The notes below the pieces were generated by a model. That model ran no database searches and was not told where the DNA came from. It worked only from the letters and a program-made list of their open reading frames with translations. From assembly GCA_029204225.1 (NCBI GenBank), contig CM055106.1, positions 23,088,801 through 23,152,800 on the forward strand: 64,000 nucleotides of DNA, in the 5' to 3' direction. Origin of the DNA: Diphasiastrum complanatum (taxonomy: Eukaryota; Streptophyta; Lycopodiopsida; Lycopodiales; Lycopodiaceae). The position numbers and the translations under genes are program-made. Of the stretch, positions 12,906-24,257 are shown piece by piece. Numbering within the stretch: the first letter of the stretch is position 1; each line of letters opens with the position of its first letter.

Positions 12906-14579
12906 AGAGGAAGAGTCTGGGAGTCATAAAGCTACCATGCTTTGAGAGGGAGCTGAAGAAACCAATTGTTTCGAGCCAAAAAGCTTTGCTAGCTTTCAAG
13001 CTCAAGTCTGTAGAAACACGAGAGCTGTCTAGACACGAACACTGGAGCTTCGAAGACTGAAAATCCAAAGACGACGATAAAATGTTCATTGACTAAAGGC
13101 CACTTGAACACGGAGGTAAAACCTTTGTGTAACTAAGGTGACTTGATGGCAAGGCCAAAGAGGGATAAGAAGACATGAAGACCCAAGGGGCGGCGGATCT
13201 CCCCACATCAAAGTACAAGGGAGATCACGAAAGTACAAGGAGAACCTCATCCTCCAAATATTGACATGATACCATTGGAACGTGGCTAATCAGCCATTCT
13301 TGTAATCTCTTGATCAACTAATCGTGTCCTCTTCTTTATATACATGGAGATCATAATTATAAATTATGTAGAAGCAAGGAATCAGGTATATAGTATACCA
13401 AAATGTAAGTTGAGCACCGTGTTGTTAGCTAACGTTCAAGAAGTCTGCTAGTAAGCATGACAAGTTTTGATTTGTGAAAGACAAAGTTTTTTTTCGTGCC
13501 GACACGCTGTGTGGTTTTGTCACAACAATGCTTAAGGAATTCTCTGATAATGCAATAGATGTTTTATGCAAATGAGTTTCTTGTCTTGAACATGATCGAA
13601 TGCTTAATTGTCTGATAGTTGTATGTTTGTAATCAGTTGGTTTATTCTTATCCTGCACACTGGTTTTTGTCTTTATTGAATGCATACACAAATTATACAT
13701 GAGAAATGTTAAACACCTTGGAGGATTGTAGATCCTATCACAGAGGGCAGTAGACCCGAGGACATAATCGAATTCCATCTGGGTTTATTTCTGTGAGAAT
13801 ATAAACAGTAGTTCTAGAGAGCTTGATGCTCTGGACATCAAATCAGAGATTGTCAACAACTCATAGTTGATGTGACGTCAATACCAATACATATACATAT
13901 ATTGTCCATTCACTAACATTCAAGTCCAAACGACAATGAGCTTTGCAATTTTCATAAAATCATGAAAAAAACGAAAAATACAAAAACTATGAGAAAAAAT
14001 GAAGGGTGTATTAATTAAGGTCAGAATATTAATGATCTCCAAATTAAATCCCATTGAGGACAACACTGTAATAGGGGCTCATTGTCCCTACAAGTGACTT
14101 GTATGCAACGATTGAGTATTTCTTTTATGATGCCACCAAAGAGGACCATGGTAAGGTCAACAAAATTGTGTGTAAGCCCTTGGCAGTCCTTGAATCTGAT
14201 GGTTCACATCATCGAAGAGAGAAGGATGCTACTACTTTGACCTCAATAAATCTAAGTGGTTGCTTGTGGTTCATTTAAATTCAGACAAGTATCAACATTT
14301 GACAGAGGAAGATCTAGATTAGATGCATGCAATAGCATAGAGATCTGCAGAGAAGCAGATACAACATTGTGCGAGGAGCATCAGGTCACCAACGAGCGAG
14401 ACACTACTGACTCATTCTCAAACAAATCAAAATACAAAATACATTATGTTCTTCCAATCATTGATTATTGCGTTACATCTGTTTGTCTAATTGATTGCTG
14501 TAATGTTTGTGATTGATAGCCAAGTATCTAAGTCTTGAAAATTGAATGTATAGTGTAGTTCACTTCTACCAAAGAATAG
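12906..14579. other. Unassigned sequence between Copia and CACTA relics
   Basis: 12885-12935 is purine-rich and would be the expected PPT position for the preceding Copia, but no clear LTR start is seen. A plus-strand stretch around 14110-14290 reads through in part (KVNKIVCKPLAVLE, then VVHLNSDKYQHLTEEDL), suggesting decayed coding sequence of unknown family. It may belong to the CACTA element downstream, but I cannot support that. Confidence 0.4.
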
Positions 14580-15721
14580 GTGCACCCTTGAAGACGAATT
14601 CAGACAGGTACTTGGCATGAGTTTAGCGATGAGCCTCACCGTTTGCATTTGGGATTGGTGATAGATGGTGTGAATCCATTCAGATTGCGCTTCACATCAT
14701 GGTCCACTTGGGCTAGTTGTCCTTGTAAATTACGACATTCTCCCTTGGCTAAGTATCAAGAAGGGGCACCTAATGCTTGCCCTTCTTATCCCGGTAAAAT
14801 ACAAGGCCAAAAATATGGCTAAAGATTCTATGGCAAGGAATTCAAGTGACTGATATATCAAGACCACACACGCAAAGAGATTTTGTGATAAAGGAGATCT
14901 TGATGTGCATGATGTATGACTTTTCTGGAATGGTCCGGTGAGATAATGTAGCTATTGGTTCGATTCATGCTATGAAATCTATTGTGCATTCACAAATTTT
15001 CTTTCAATTCGAACATTACACTCACAATTAACTCGGTTGTTTGTTTCAATGCATGGCTCTAAACTAGTGGCTACAATTCATGTCTTGTTTGTGGCGAGTA
15101 TCTAGAAGCACGTCACTCACAACATCTACAAAAGATACCTTCCCCCCGATCACCCTATTCGTGATGGGCTTGTTGGTCAAACGTCCCCATGCCATGAAGG
15201 TACAATACATATTTGGGCCAATTAATGTCATTTAATTTTTTAGCAGTTACTCTCTCTAGATCTATTCTAATAATCTTACTTAAATGTGTTTGTTAAGATT
15301 GTAGGCAAGTGATTGGTTTCAAATCTGGAGATCCAATCAAGATCTAGGACGACTCCCTCCTGGCATGAAGAGGTCATCAATATTTCATGAACTTCCATAT
15401 TGAGGAGAATTGTTGATAAATTATCTTTTGGACCTGACGCACATATTCAAAAAAGTCGGGAGCATAGTTTGGGAGAACTTGATCAGTGCCAAAGATCAAA
15501 AAAGACTCACGAGATGACTTAAAAGAGGTAGAAAAGATGGCCGATTTATGGCCACAAATGGTGGGGCATTCAATTGTCCTCCCAAAGGCTCTATGGATCT
15601 TCTTGAGGAGAGAAGAGACGATTGTAAAAAAAGCAATATCCTCATTTCGAACTCCGATAGGACACATGCGATGCCTAAAGGGTGCCTTCACAAGGGACAA
15701 CAAGCTAAGTGGACTAAAATA
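14580..15721 (+). pseudogene. CACTA (En/Spm) TNP2-type transposase relic
   Basis: Plus-strand translation in shifting frames gives WHEFSDEPHRLHLGLVIDGV then NPF (14612-14690), LVVLVNYDILPWLSIKKGHL (14711-14770), LALLIPVKYKAKNM, YLPPDHPI (~15135), ELPYWGELLINYLLDLTHIF (15390-15450) and a long stretch VWENLISAKDQKRLTRDDLKEV to MRCLKGAFTRDNKLSGLK (15470-15718). These follow the TNP2 order: DG-NPF, the LVNYN-PPWL-MK block, the PYW..LLI..LD..HI block and the GLKSHD block. The last block is cut after GLK, exactly where a Gypsy LTR begins at 15722. TNP2 would cut CACTA ends for cut-and-paste transposition. Frameshifts and stops make this copy inactive. Confidence 0.85.
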
Positions 15722-16528
15722 TGTTGGGGATATTCCCAACATAGAGCACATAAATAAAGTGGCTGAATAAATGTGTTGCGAGGGCATGGCTTCCTGTGTG
15801 TATAAGCTCATGGCCCAATGACCACACAAATTAAATATAAGTAGAAATAATAGACTTGGGCCCATTTGTAATTTGAATAAAACTTGAGGCCCAAAGTCAA
15901 CTTTAGAACTTAGTATTAAACTTTTTTAAGTTGGGTCCAATTTTGGACTCACATGAATCTTGCGATTTCTAATGTACTTTTTGTGGACCCTTGGATTGAG
16001 TTGGGTCCAAGATGAATGGATAGGATCAATGTACATATTAGCCAATAGGACTTTGGGGCAAGGGCCTTCCCCTTTCTATAAAAAAAAGCACCATTTGTAC
16101 TCTATTTTCATACTTATTGAGAAGGAGAAAACTCTACCAAATTTTGGAGAGAAGCATCCTCATTTGCTATTCACTACTTGCTAATGCTTTTTTATTATGC
16201 TTTCTATTTGCTTCTAGTTTACATGTTTTTGGTTGTGATAGTGAATGTTTCTCCATTAGCAAGCATAAGGAGCATTTGAGTTAACCTCCACCCTCACTCC
16301 CTTTCTCTTTTCTCCCCTCTATCTCTTCTACTCTTCCCTTCACATTCTCTCTAAAATCATGTGGAATGTTAGTTAGTGGTGTAGAGTTAATGGTGGGTAG
16401 TCGTGGTAAGAGAGAAAGTAGAGAAGTAACTAAAAGTTGCATCTTTACATAGTTAGGCACCTATCCAGTGTTCTAACCCTTGTTGGCAGGTAGAAGGGCT
16501 ACTACTACAAAAGATCTACGTCCCTACA
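15722..16528 (+). mobile_element. 5' LTR of a Gypsy element (LTR family A, copy 1)
   Basis: It starts with TGTTGGGGATATTCCCAACA, a near-palindromic TG...CA terminus, and ends 'ccctaca' at 16528, two bases before a primer-binding site. Length is 807 bp. It is clearly related to 27366-28095: both share 'ttagaacttagt', 'aagttgggtccaa', 'aagatgaatggataggat' and 'gtacatattagccaata', with scattered substitutions. A 'cctttctata' promoter-like stretch is at ~16072. The five bases before it are 'aaata'. It interrupts the TNP2 relic, so it inserted later than that element. Confidence 0.85.
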
Positions 16529-16529
16529 A

Positions 16530-16548
16530 TGGTGCCGTTGCTGAGATA
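16530..16548 (+). other. Gypsy primer-binding site (tRNA-Asp type)
   Basis: 'tggtgccgttgctgaga' follows the LTR end by one base. It resembles the TGGCGCCGTTGCCGGGGA site of plant Gypsy elements primed by tRNA-Asp, with a few substitutions. A near-identical site is at 29095-29112 behind a different LTR. Confidence 0.75.
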
Positions 16549-16819
16549 GGTTCTCTCTAACTAGTATAGCTACCATTTTAGTTATTTCTTGCTTTTTAGA
16601 GTAGTTTTAGGTGGATTTTGGGGTAGGAAGAGTTGGTTTTCTGTATTTTTTTGTGTTTGGACTGTTCCCAGCTAGCGGAGGAGGTGTGCGAGGGTAGAGG
16701 AGGCCCTGAACAGCCTCTAAGGGCCTTACATCCAAACCAAAACCTGGAAAAATCCAAAAAACACACCAATCTGTATTTTGGAGGGAAAAAGAGCCAAATT
16801 TCCCATCAGATTTTATTTT

Positions 16820-17400
16820 CTTCAAAACCAATGAGAGTAAATCCTCGCACGATTGGCAGCAGCTCCAAGGTACTGTCCCAGACCTGCTTAGAAGCCTACG
16901 AGAGTTAGTTCCAAGCAGATTGCAAAAATTAGAGAAAAAATCATAAAAATTCAAAACACCCTTGTAAAAAACCAAAAAACTTTAAATTTCCATAAGAACT
17001 CTCATAGAGCTTTTTGAAATTCCATCTTAGTGAGACAAGGACATAGAGAGGCTTGTGAGAGCTAGTTTCTAGCTCAAGTGCCAGTGCAAAGATTTCCAGT
17101 GAGAAAAAGGAAGAAAAATCCATCACCGAACCCTCGTAGACACAAAAATTTTCAGTTCTAGTGGTCAAGAATCCTCGCAGAGAATTTTGAAGTTCCATCT
17201 TTGTGAGACTAGGACACAGAAGAGTCTGCGAGAGTTAGTTTGATTCTAGTGAGCAGAAAATTGGATTAACTACTGAAAAATCACTAAACTTTGAAGATCC
17301 AAAAAATTCTTACAAAAGAAACTCTCATAGACCACTCCAATCGATCTAGAATATCATTTTCCATCAATGATGAAGTCTGCGAGAGTTAGTATTGATTATT
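16820..17400 (+). repeat. Gypsy leader: four repeated stem-loop units
   Basis: Between the PBS and gag there are about four copies of a ~75-90 base unit, at ~16838-16910, 16996-17070, 17170-17240 and 17330-17388. Each has a 5' arm like 'aactctcgcaga', a conserved middle like 'ccatctt.gtgagac.aggaca' (clear in the second and third) and a 3' arm like 'tctgcgagagtta'. The arms are complementary, so each unit can fold. The same units occur in the leader of another Gypsy family at 29286-29356 and 29667-29737. More degenerate arms occur to ~17545. Confidence 0.7.
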
Positions 17401-17624
17401 GGTGAAGATCAGACCAAAATAGTGGTTTTGGACCCTCACAAACAGTGAAATTTTACTTTATGCAAGAGTTGACCTTCTTAGCAATTTTTAGAGTTAGATC
17501 TATATCAGATGCAGCTCTTATAATCCTTGCAAGAGTTACTTCCCAACAATCTTAAAAAAATCAAGTTTTTTGATTGAAAATCAGTGAAAAAACCCTCTCA
17601 CAGGCAACCCTCAAACGATAATTC

Positions 17625-18650
17625 TTGCAGACTAGATCAGTAGTTACATTTGCACTAGATCTAGCTACTGTCAAAATCTCAAGCCAATCAGAACAAGGAT
17701 CAAGAAGATATAAAGGAAAAACCACCATAAGAGGCCTGATTTCTCACTATCGGCCTATTAAATTGATAAGATCCATATTGCAAACAACTATACCATCAAG
17801 ATCCAATATACTTGGACCTTGTAGCCGAATGAATCTGAGATCCGGACGATCAATGGCAAGAAGAGTAGTAAATCAAGCACCAAACCTTCCCAGAGTAGCA
17901 GTTGTGCAAATCGGGATAGAGCTAGCAAAACCAGCACCAATGGATCCAATGGGTCAACCTGTACCTGTTGCACCATTGCAAGCAGTCCGGAGGGCACCAT
18001 GAATGGAGATTCCAAAGTACAATGGATCATCAAATCCCATTAGATTCCTCCAAATCTATGAACAAGTCTGCGAGATCTACGGAGATCGGACACCTACAGA
18101 AAAATTGATGTTGTTCCCAATGTCTCTTGTGGTAGTGGCACAAGATTGGTACTTCAACCTATCGCAAAAAGAAAAGACCACATGGAAAGTAGTTAAAGCG
18201 GCTCTCAGAAACGTTTTAAACCGAGAAAATTCCTAGAAGGCCCATTCCTCCTGTTGAGCAAGGTCAAAATGGGAAAAAGAGAAAGGGTCAGGGATTATAT
18301 CAAGCGCGTCAAACATTTGCGATCCGAATGAAATGCAACCCTAACTCCCGATCATGCAATGATTATGTGGTTCCTCGCGGATTACCATGTAGCATCATAA
18401 GAGAGCTGAAACGGTGGGAGCAGTACACTATTTTGCAAGAGGCAATGGAAGATGCCATCAGGGACGATGAGTATCCAACCACCCATACTTCAACTCCCTC
18501 AATAGCATCGTCATCATCCAATGCTTCCAATCAGTCCGCAGAGCTGCTATTGGAAAAAATGACCAAATTACACAAACAGTAAATGGAGAAACTTACGGCC
18601 CAGTTTAATCAGAAACTGAAGGCCTTGTAGGGAGCTGTAACGCCAAATTC
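17625..18650 (+). pseudogene. Gypsy gag relic (capsid region)
   Basis: The stretch from 18003 reads MEIPKYNGSSNPIRFLQIYE ... PMSLVVVAQDWYFNLSQKEK ... WKVVKAALRNVLNRE, the pattern of the plant Retrotrans_gag domain (substrate-proximal helix, then L.G.A..WY..L). The preceding frame (17625-18002) is basic and joins it through a single in-frame stop. After 18236 the reading shifts frame, then shifts again into 18328-18580 (LPCSIIRELKRWEQYTILQE). Gag would form the cytoplasmic virus-like particle that packages element RNA. At least two frameshifts and a stop inactivate it. Confidence 0.8.
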
Positions 18651-18909
18651 AAATCAACCAGAGAAGAACTGCAGTATCCCCGTTAAGAAAATATATGGTG
18701 CTCAGTTTGTATTCAGAACCATACAGCCAATGAGTGTCCAGTACCAACGGCATCTGGAGTCTATCCAAATCTTCATGTAGAAAAAAGAAGATATCAGGAT
18801 ATGAGGCCGGATTAAACATCTATAAGAAGAAGAGGAGCTTGAAGCTGCTAGAGCAACAACCAAAGTTTGTTCTTCACCATTACAGCCATCAAAAAATTCA
18901 CGTACAGAT

Positions 18910-19533
18910 ATGAATGCTCAGTTGCATCATCATGAAGAACCCTTCAAGATGACTGAACCGGAATCACGGCAAACAGAACTGCTCATGAATATTTTGTCTA
19001 GTAAGATCAATATTTCATTGGGAGAGTTCTTGAAGTTGGTGCCAAAAGCAAAAGAAATATTAGTGCAAAAATTAGCTCAAGATGAATCAGAAATCCATCA
19101 GGAGCCACTTTTTTGTGCTGGATTTGAAGAATCTAATGAAGTACTCCATGTCGGAGCAGCTTGGGAAAGTGAACAAAAAAATATCACCCTGCCGATACAG
19201 CATAGACAATTTCCTAATGAAGCAACCGTGATAGATGGCGGTTCGGGAGTTAACCTGATTTCTACAAAGTTATGTGCAAAATGGGGCCTTACAAAGATAA
19301 AACCTACGACTTTTGCCATTAAGCTAGCTAATCAAACGACAGTTCGTCCGCGAGGAATGGTTGAAGATATACTTGTCAAAATTGCCGGAGTACAGTTCGT
19401 CATTACTTTCGTAGTAATGGACTTACTAGAAGCACCAAATGTCTACCGAGTCCTATTGGGATGCCCATGGTTACGAGTTGCACAAGTAATTCATAACTGG
19501 GGTACTGGAAAAATCACTCTTGAAAATCGTTAA
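18910..19533 (+). pseudogene. Gypsy gag C-terminus and aspartic protease
   Basis: A 207-codon open frame. Residues ~1-100 are a linker; then comes a retropepsin domain with the active-site loop VIDGGSGVNLIS (Asp codon 19234-19236; DGG in place of the usual DSG), followed by LCAKWGLTKIKPTTFAIKLA, RPRGMVEDILVKIAGVQFVI and LLGCPWLR. The last block is the expected LLGRPWL end of plant Gypsy protease. It would cut the Gag-Pol precursor. The open frame is the best preserved part of this element, but flanking frames are broken. Confidence 0.88.
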
Positions 19534-20595
19534 CGTGCAGTCAAGGTTGATTCTATAACTTGGACTATCAAATCAGTGGTTCAAAAAGAGGATGATGATT
19601 TATCAACAACAGATCATACTTGTTGGGAGTTCATTACTATTCTCATACCGATACTATCAACTGGCTCTTGCAACGATTGGTTGTACAACATGATATATGT
19701 GTCGACAAGATAATTAGTCAGATTTGAACGAGATTTCATTATTGGATCGAACCTTGGATACATCGATCACTTTTTCATTGAATGTGCTGAATGTAGCTTG
19801 GATATCAACAGAGCCTATACCAGATCCGATTAAAGATGAAATCATTCCTTTGAGTCATGCCTTGACTTATGATGACAATGTAGAACTTACTGATGAGCAG
19901 ATTCTAAATCATATGGATCCGACCAGATTTGGAGTGCGTAATATTCTTGATGAACCAACAATAAAACCGCCAAAAGCAGTTATATTGAAGGAAGACATGA
20001 TCATAGGGTTAATGACAAAGAAACAAGCCAAGCAACATTATAATACGGTCTTGAAATGGGAAAATCCTTCTCAAAATATTAATTCAAATAATGTACCACC
20101 TTTACTAGATAAAAAAAAGAAAAAGTCAAGGATGATTCTATAAGTCAGAGGTCTAGCAAGACATCATTGTCTAGGAAGTCTTCACCTTCGAAGAAGAGTT
20201 TATATTCTCAGAAGTCATCACCTCCACGATCAATTTCTGCTAAGAAGGCTAAGCCAAAATCCAAGACAAGTCCTTTTGACAAAGAACAAGCAGATGGAGT
20301 CCAGCATGATATGCCCGAACATTAAACGCTATACACTGGATGATGTGGTTATCATGTTACCCAAAGCACATCATGAACCTGAAGAACAGGTGCTAGAATC
20401 GAAAGATATTTATGATAGCCTAGCTAGGACACAGCCTATGAATCTTGTGGAACCAAGTGAACTAGAAAAGATTGTACAAGTTAGATCACAACTTAATCCT
20501 GAACACTTTCAGGCACTCCGAACGTTACTTATTACGTATCAAGATTGCTTTGTATGGACTTATCAAGATCTCATGGGTATTCAACCAACATCATG
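19534..20595 (+). pseudogene. Gypsy protease-RT linker and first residues of RT
   Basis: Three broken frames continue the polyprotein. 19724-20143 ends in a lysine run. 20276-20593 includes RYTLDDVVIMLPKAHHEPEE and then YQDCFVWTYQDLMGIQPTS, the conserved segment just upstream of Gypsy RT (D.FAW...D..GI.P). Similarity stops at ~20595: the RT palm, RNase H and integrase are absent. The element was therefore truncated or replaced here by the next gag-protease fragment. Confidence 0.75.
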
Positions 20596-20599
20596 ACCA

Positions 20600-21870
20600 A
20601 TCAAGAGGACAATACTAGTCTCCTAGAAATCAATTTGTTTCACAGAATTCACAACATCAATATCCTCCATGAAACAATCCACGGGTTTAAATCCAAGAGC
20701 TGCCTAGACAACACAAACAAGAAATTTGGCCTCAACTAGCACTCTTAGGTCCACTTCCAAAGGGCCACCCTGACGTATGACCACAAAAGAATCGACCCCA
20801 TAAAGAATCAGCTCAAATCCATTTTGTCGATCACTCCTATGATCCATCATACCATCCAAATACAACATCCACTTTGGTAGTTCCGCACACTATCATGAGG
20901 ACACCTCATACTCGTGCAAACGAGATGAGTATCTCCCAAATTCAAAAACTCCAGATATGCTAGCCTCCAAGATGGCTATGCAATTGCCCCAGGGCCCACG
21001 AGCAATAGATGCTTCATCTATGGTGAAATGAGACATTTCATGGTCGATTGTAAAGTAAAAAATCAATACTATGCCGAATGTCCGAAGTTCATTCAAAAAC
21101 ACAGCTTCAAAGATTGCCCCAAGCAACCAAACAGGATCCTACCCACATGACATATCTCTTCAGAACCTGTGAGGGTCTTCACTCGAGCTTAGCGCCAAAC
21201 TCAGTAGCAGCAAGACCTAGATAAACATGCTAACCATATGGGAAGCTCTTTGACAACTTTCACATTACCACGAGACTATCCAGACCTACGAGTGGAACAA
21301 TGACAATATGACGAATTCCGAGATGAGTTTTTGTAATAAGAACAAAAAATGGAACGCCCGTTATCTGCTCCGATCCTCAGAAAAGAGCACCCCTACAGGG
21401 ACTCAAAGTTTTCTCTGAACTTTTGCAGGCTCAGATCACAATGCCATTCCATAGTGCCATGAAATCTTTCATTGGCCTCCAAAGCTATATCCATAGAAGT
21501 TTTCAGTTGCCTAATGTCCAAGATGAATAGCGAAAACCCGATGAGATTCTAGAAATTTCTCAGATTCCCATGAATCTGATGAATATTGGTATTGCTAAGG
21601 GGACTAGCATCACCTTACCCATGCATTACAAAGATTATCCACTATCCTCAATAGTGGATCAGGCATAAATATCATGGCTTTCTCACTAGCAGTCATGGAG
21701 ATTCAACAACTTAGATCTGCCATGCTATAAACTACGTATGGCCGATCAACGAGCCACCGACCCTACAGGTCACTTATCGAATATACCAGTCCGTATTGCA
21801 AGAGTCAAGTTTACCATAGATTGTGTCACGGTATTACCCTCGGTGATCAAAGTATTCTGGAATGCCTATT
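20600..21870 (+). pseudogene. Second Gypsy gag-protease fragment
   Basis: Around 21010-21051 the frame reads CFIYGEMRHFMVDC, a gag zinc knuckle (CX2CX4HX4C) whose second Cys is Tyr. Later (~21570-21840), across a frameshift, it reads NSGSGINIMAFSLAVMEIQQ and then GHLSNIPVRIARVKFTIDCV, the retropepsin pattern of plant Gypsy elements with the catalytic Asp changed to Asn. Since a protease already lies upstream at 19.2 kb, this must be a second element joined end to end. Many stops and shifts show it is old. Confidence 0.65.
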
Positions 21871-21879
21871 GGCCTACTT

Positions 21880-21972
21880 GACCCTCCCTATGACCCTCTC
21901 TATAACCCTTCTTATAACCTTTTGTATAACGCTTCCTATAACCCTCTCTATGACCCTGCATATAAATCTTTG
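21880..21972 (+). repeat. 12-bp tandem repeat (Tyr-Asn-Pro-type codons)
   Basis: About seven units of a 12-base repeat resembling 'tataaccctctc' in one open frame, giving YDPL-YNPS-YNLL-YNAS-YNPL-YDPA-YKSL. It follows the second protease relic directly. The constant 12-base period suggests replication slippage inside coding DNA of the element. Confidence 0.8.
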
Positions 21973-22266
21973 AAAAACATGTTGAAATTTGCAAGGCTTA
22001 TACCGAGGCCAAATGATGGACCCGATGCTCGAGCTTTCCGCTCCCCACGTGACTCATTTTAAATTCTATCTTTAAAATAACGCTCAAAAAAAGCGTTGGA
22101 AATTACACGTCTTGTTGTAGTGACACCTAGCATCACTATCTTTTCTCCAGTGATCTAAGGATTCAATAATAGCAACCATATTTAAGGACAACTCTTCATC
22201 ATTTCCAATGAAAAAGTGAGTGCTTTCCTTATCTCTAATATTTTTGGATTTATCATGAAAAAAATA

Positions 22267-22745
22267 TTAGAAAACAAAATTTTTCATCACTAGTATAGCT
22301 ACAACTACCAAAGTGACCATCCTAGTGTACATTAAGAGGCTCCTTAGATCTTGAGATATATCTACTATGTGGAAGTCTATGAGACTTAGATAACACAAAT
22401 GCATCAAGCTTGTAAAGCCTCCACTATCTACTGCCTTTAGCAATGACAAGTCCTTCCTTCTTAATCAGACATGAATCACCATCAAACCTTACTTGATGTC
22501 CATTATCATTCATAACACCAATACTTAAGATATTCTTAGAAAGTGTAGGAATGAACAAAAGAAAAAAACACAGAGGAATAGAGCCAATATCTTCTATCGA
22601 ACACTCACTATCACTGGCCATTTGAATAACCTTATTGCTCCATTAGTAGGTGACCAACGAAAAGAACTATTCCTTATGACTAGGCATGTGTGAAGTAGTT
22701 TCACTATCAATCCACCATGACTCCATGTCACCTTAATTAAAATAA
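22267..22745 (-). pseudogene. Copia protease / pre-integrase fragment, minus strand
   Basis: Minus-strand reading gives MESWWIDSETTSHM at ~22725-22685, a Copia protease loop in which the usual DSG is DSE. It then gives PTLSKNILSIGVMNDNGHQV then RFDGDSCLIK (22550-22440) and, after a frameshift, WRLYKLDAF of the GAG-pre-integrase domain. RT and RNase H are absent. It is a short internal fragment with stops. Confidence 0.8.
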
Positions 22746-22759
22746 AAGTAAGCTTATTG

Positions 22760-22992
22760 TATCATATACTGTGGGTCCATTCATGAGATGAGGGCTAGTT
22801 GTACGTATGATGAGGTAGTCAATAGGACATGTGTCCTATTAGCGACAACTCTGGTCATGCATGGTTTTCTAAAAGTATAGTGTTTTTGAGTTTTTTGAAA
22901 TCTTGCTATGTGGAGTTTCAGTTTGGAGAGTGCTTATTGTGTCATTCTCTATCTATGCCATTTTGTGATCATGTGAGATATGGTATCAGAGC
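22760..22992 (+). mobile_element. Copia LTR 3' end and Met-tRNA primer-binding site
   Basis: 'tggtatcagagc' at 22981-22992 is the canonical Copia PBS complementary to initiator-Met tRNA. The ~220 bases upstream are the presumed LTR 3' part; its start was not found. No gag follows clearly: 23000-23270 carries only short frames and then another LTR begins. Confidence 0.6.
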
Positions 22993-23275
22993 TTGATATG
23001 ATTCAGGCATAGAATAGAGTTGCTGCTGAAAAGAGCTTCAGAAAGATGTTCAAGATTTTCTTTTCAAACTTCTCCTAGGACATGTCTCGATGGATATGAT
23101 GCCTAATGAAAACTCGTGCAGTTTTCGCTTGAAAGGGGGAGAAGTAGGTGGATAGGAAGTTATCTTTGTGAAACATCTATTGCATAGATTCTTGGCAGAA
23201 TTTGTAGTATGTGTGGAGGACTTTTTTTTAGAATCAGGATGGATAGGATTTTTTTTATTGTACTGGAATCTTCTA

Positions 23276-24219
<944 letters not shown>

Positions 24220-24257
24220 GGGTCCTTGGCCCAAAGTAGTGCCGGTCCCTTGGCAAT

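Noticed and set aside
15377-15865. 162-codon minus-strand frame
   Set aside because: It is the antisense shadow of the TNP2 transposase relic and runs into the LTR.
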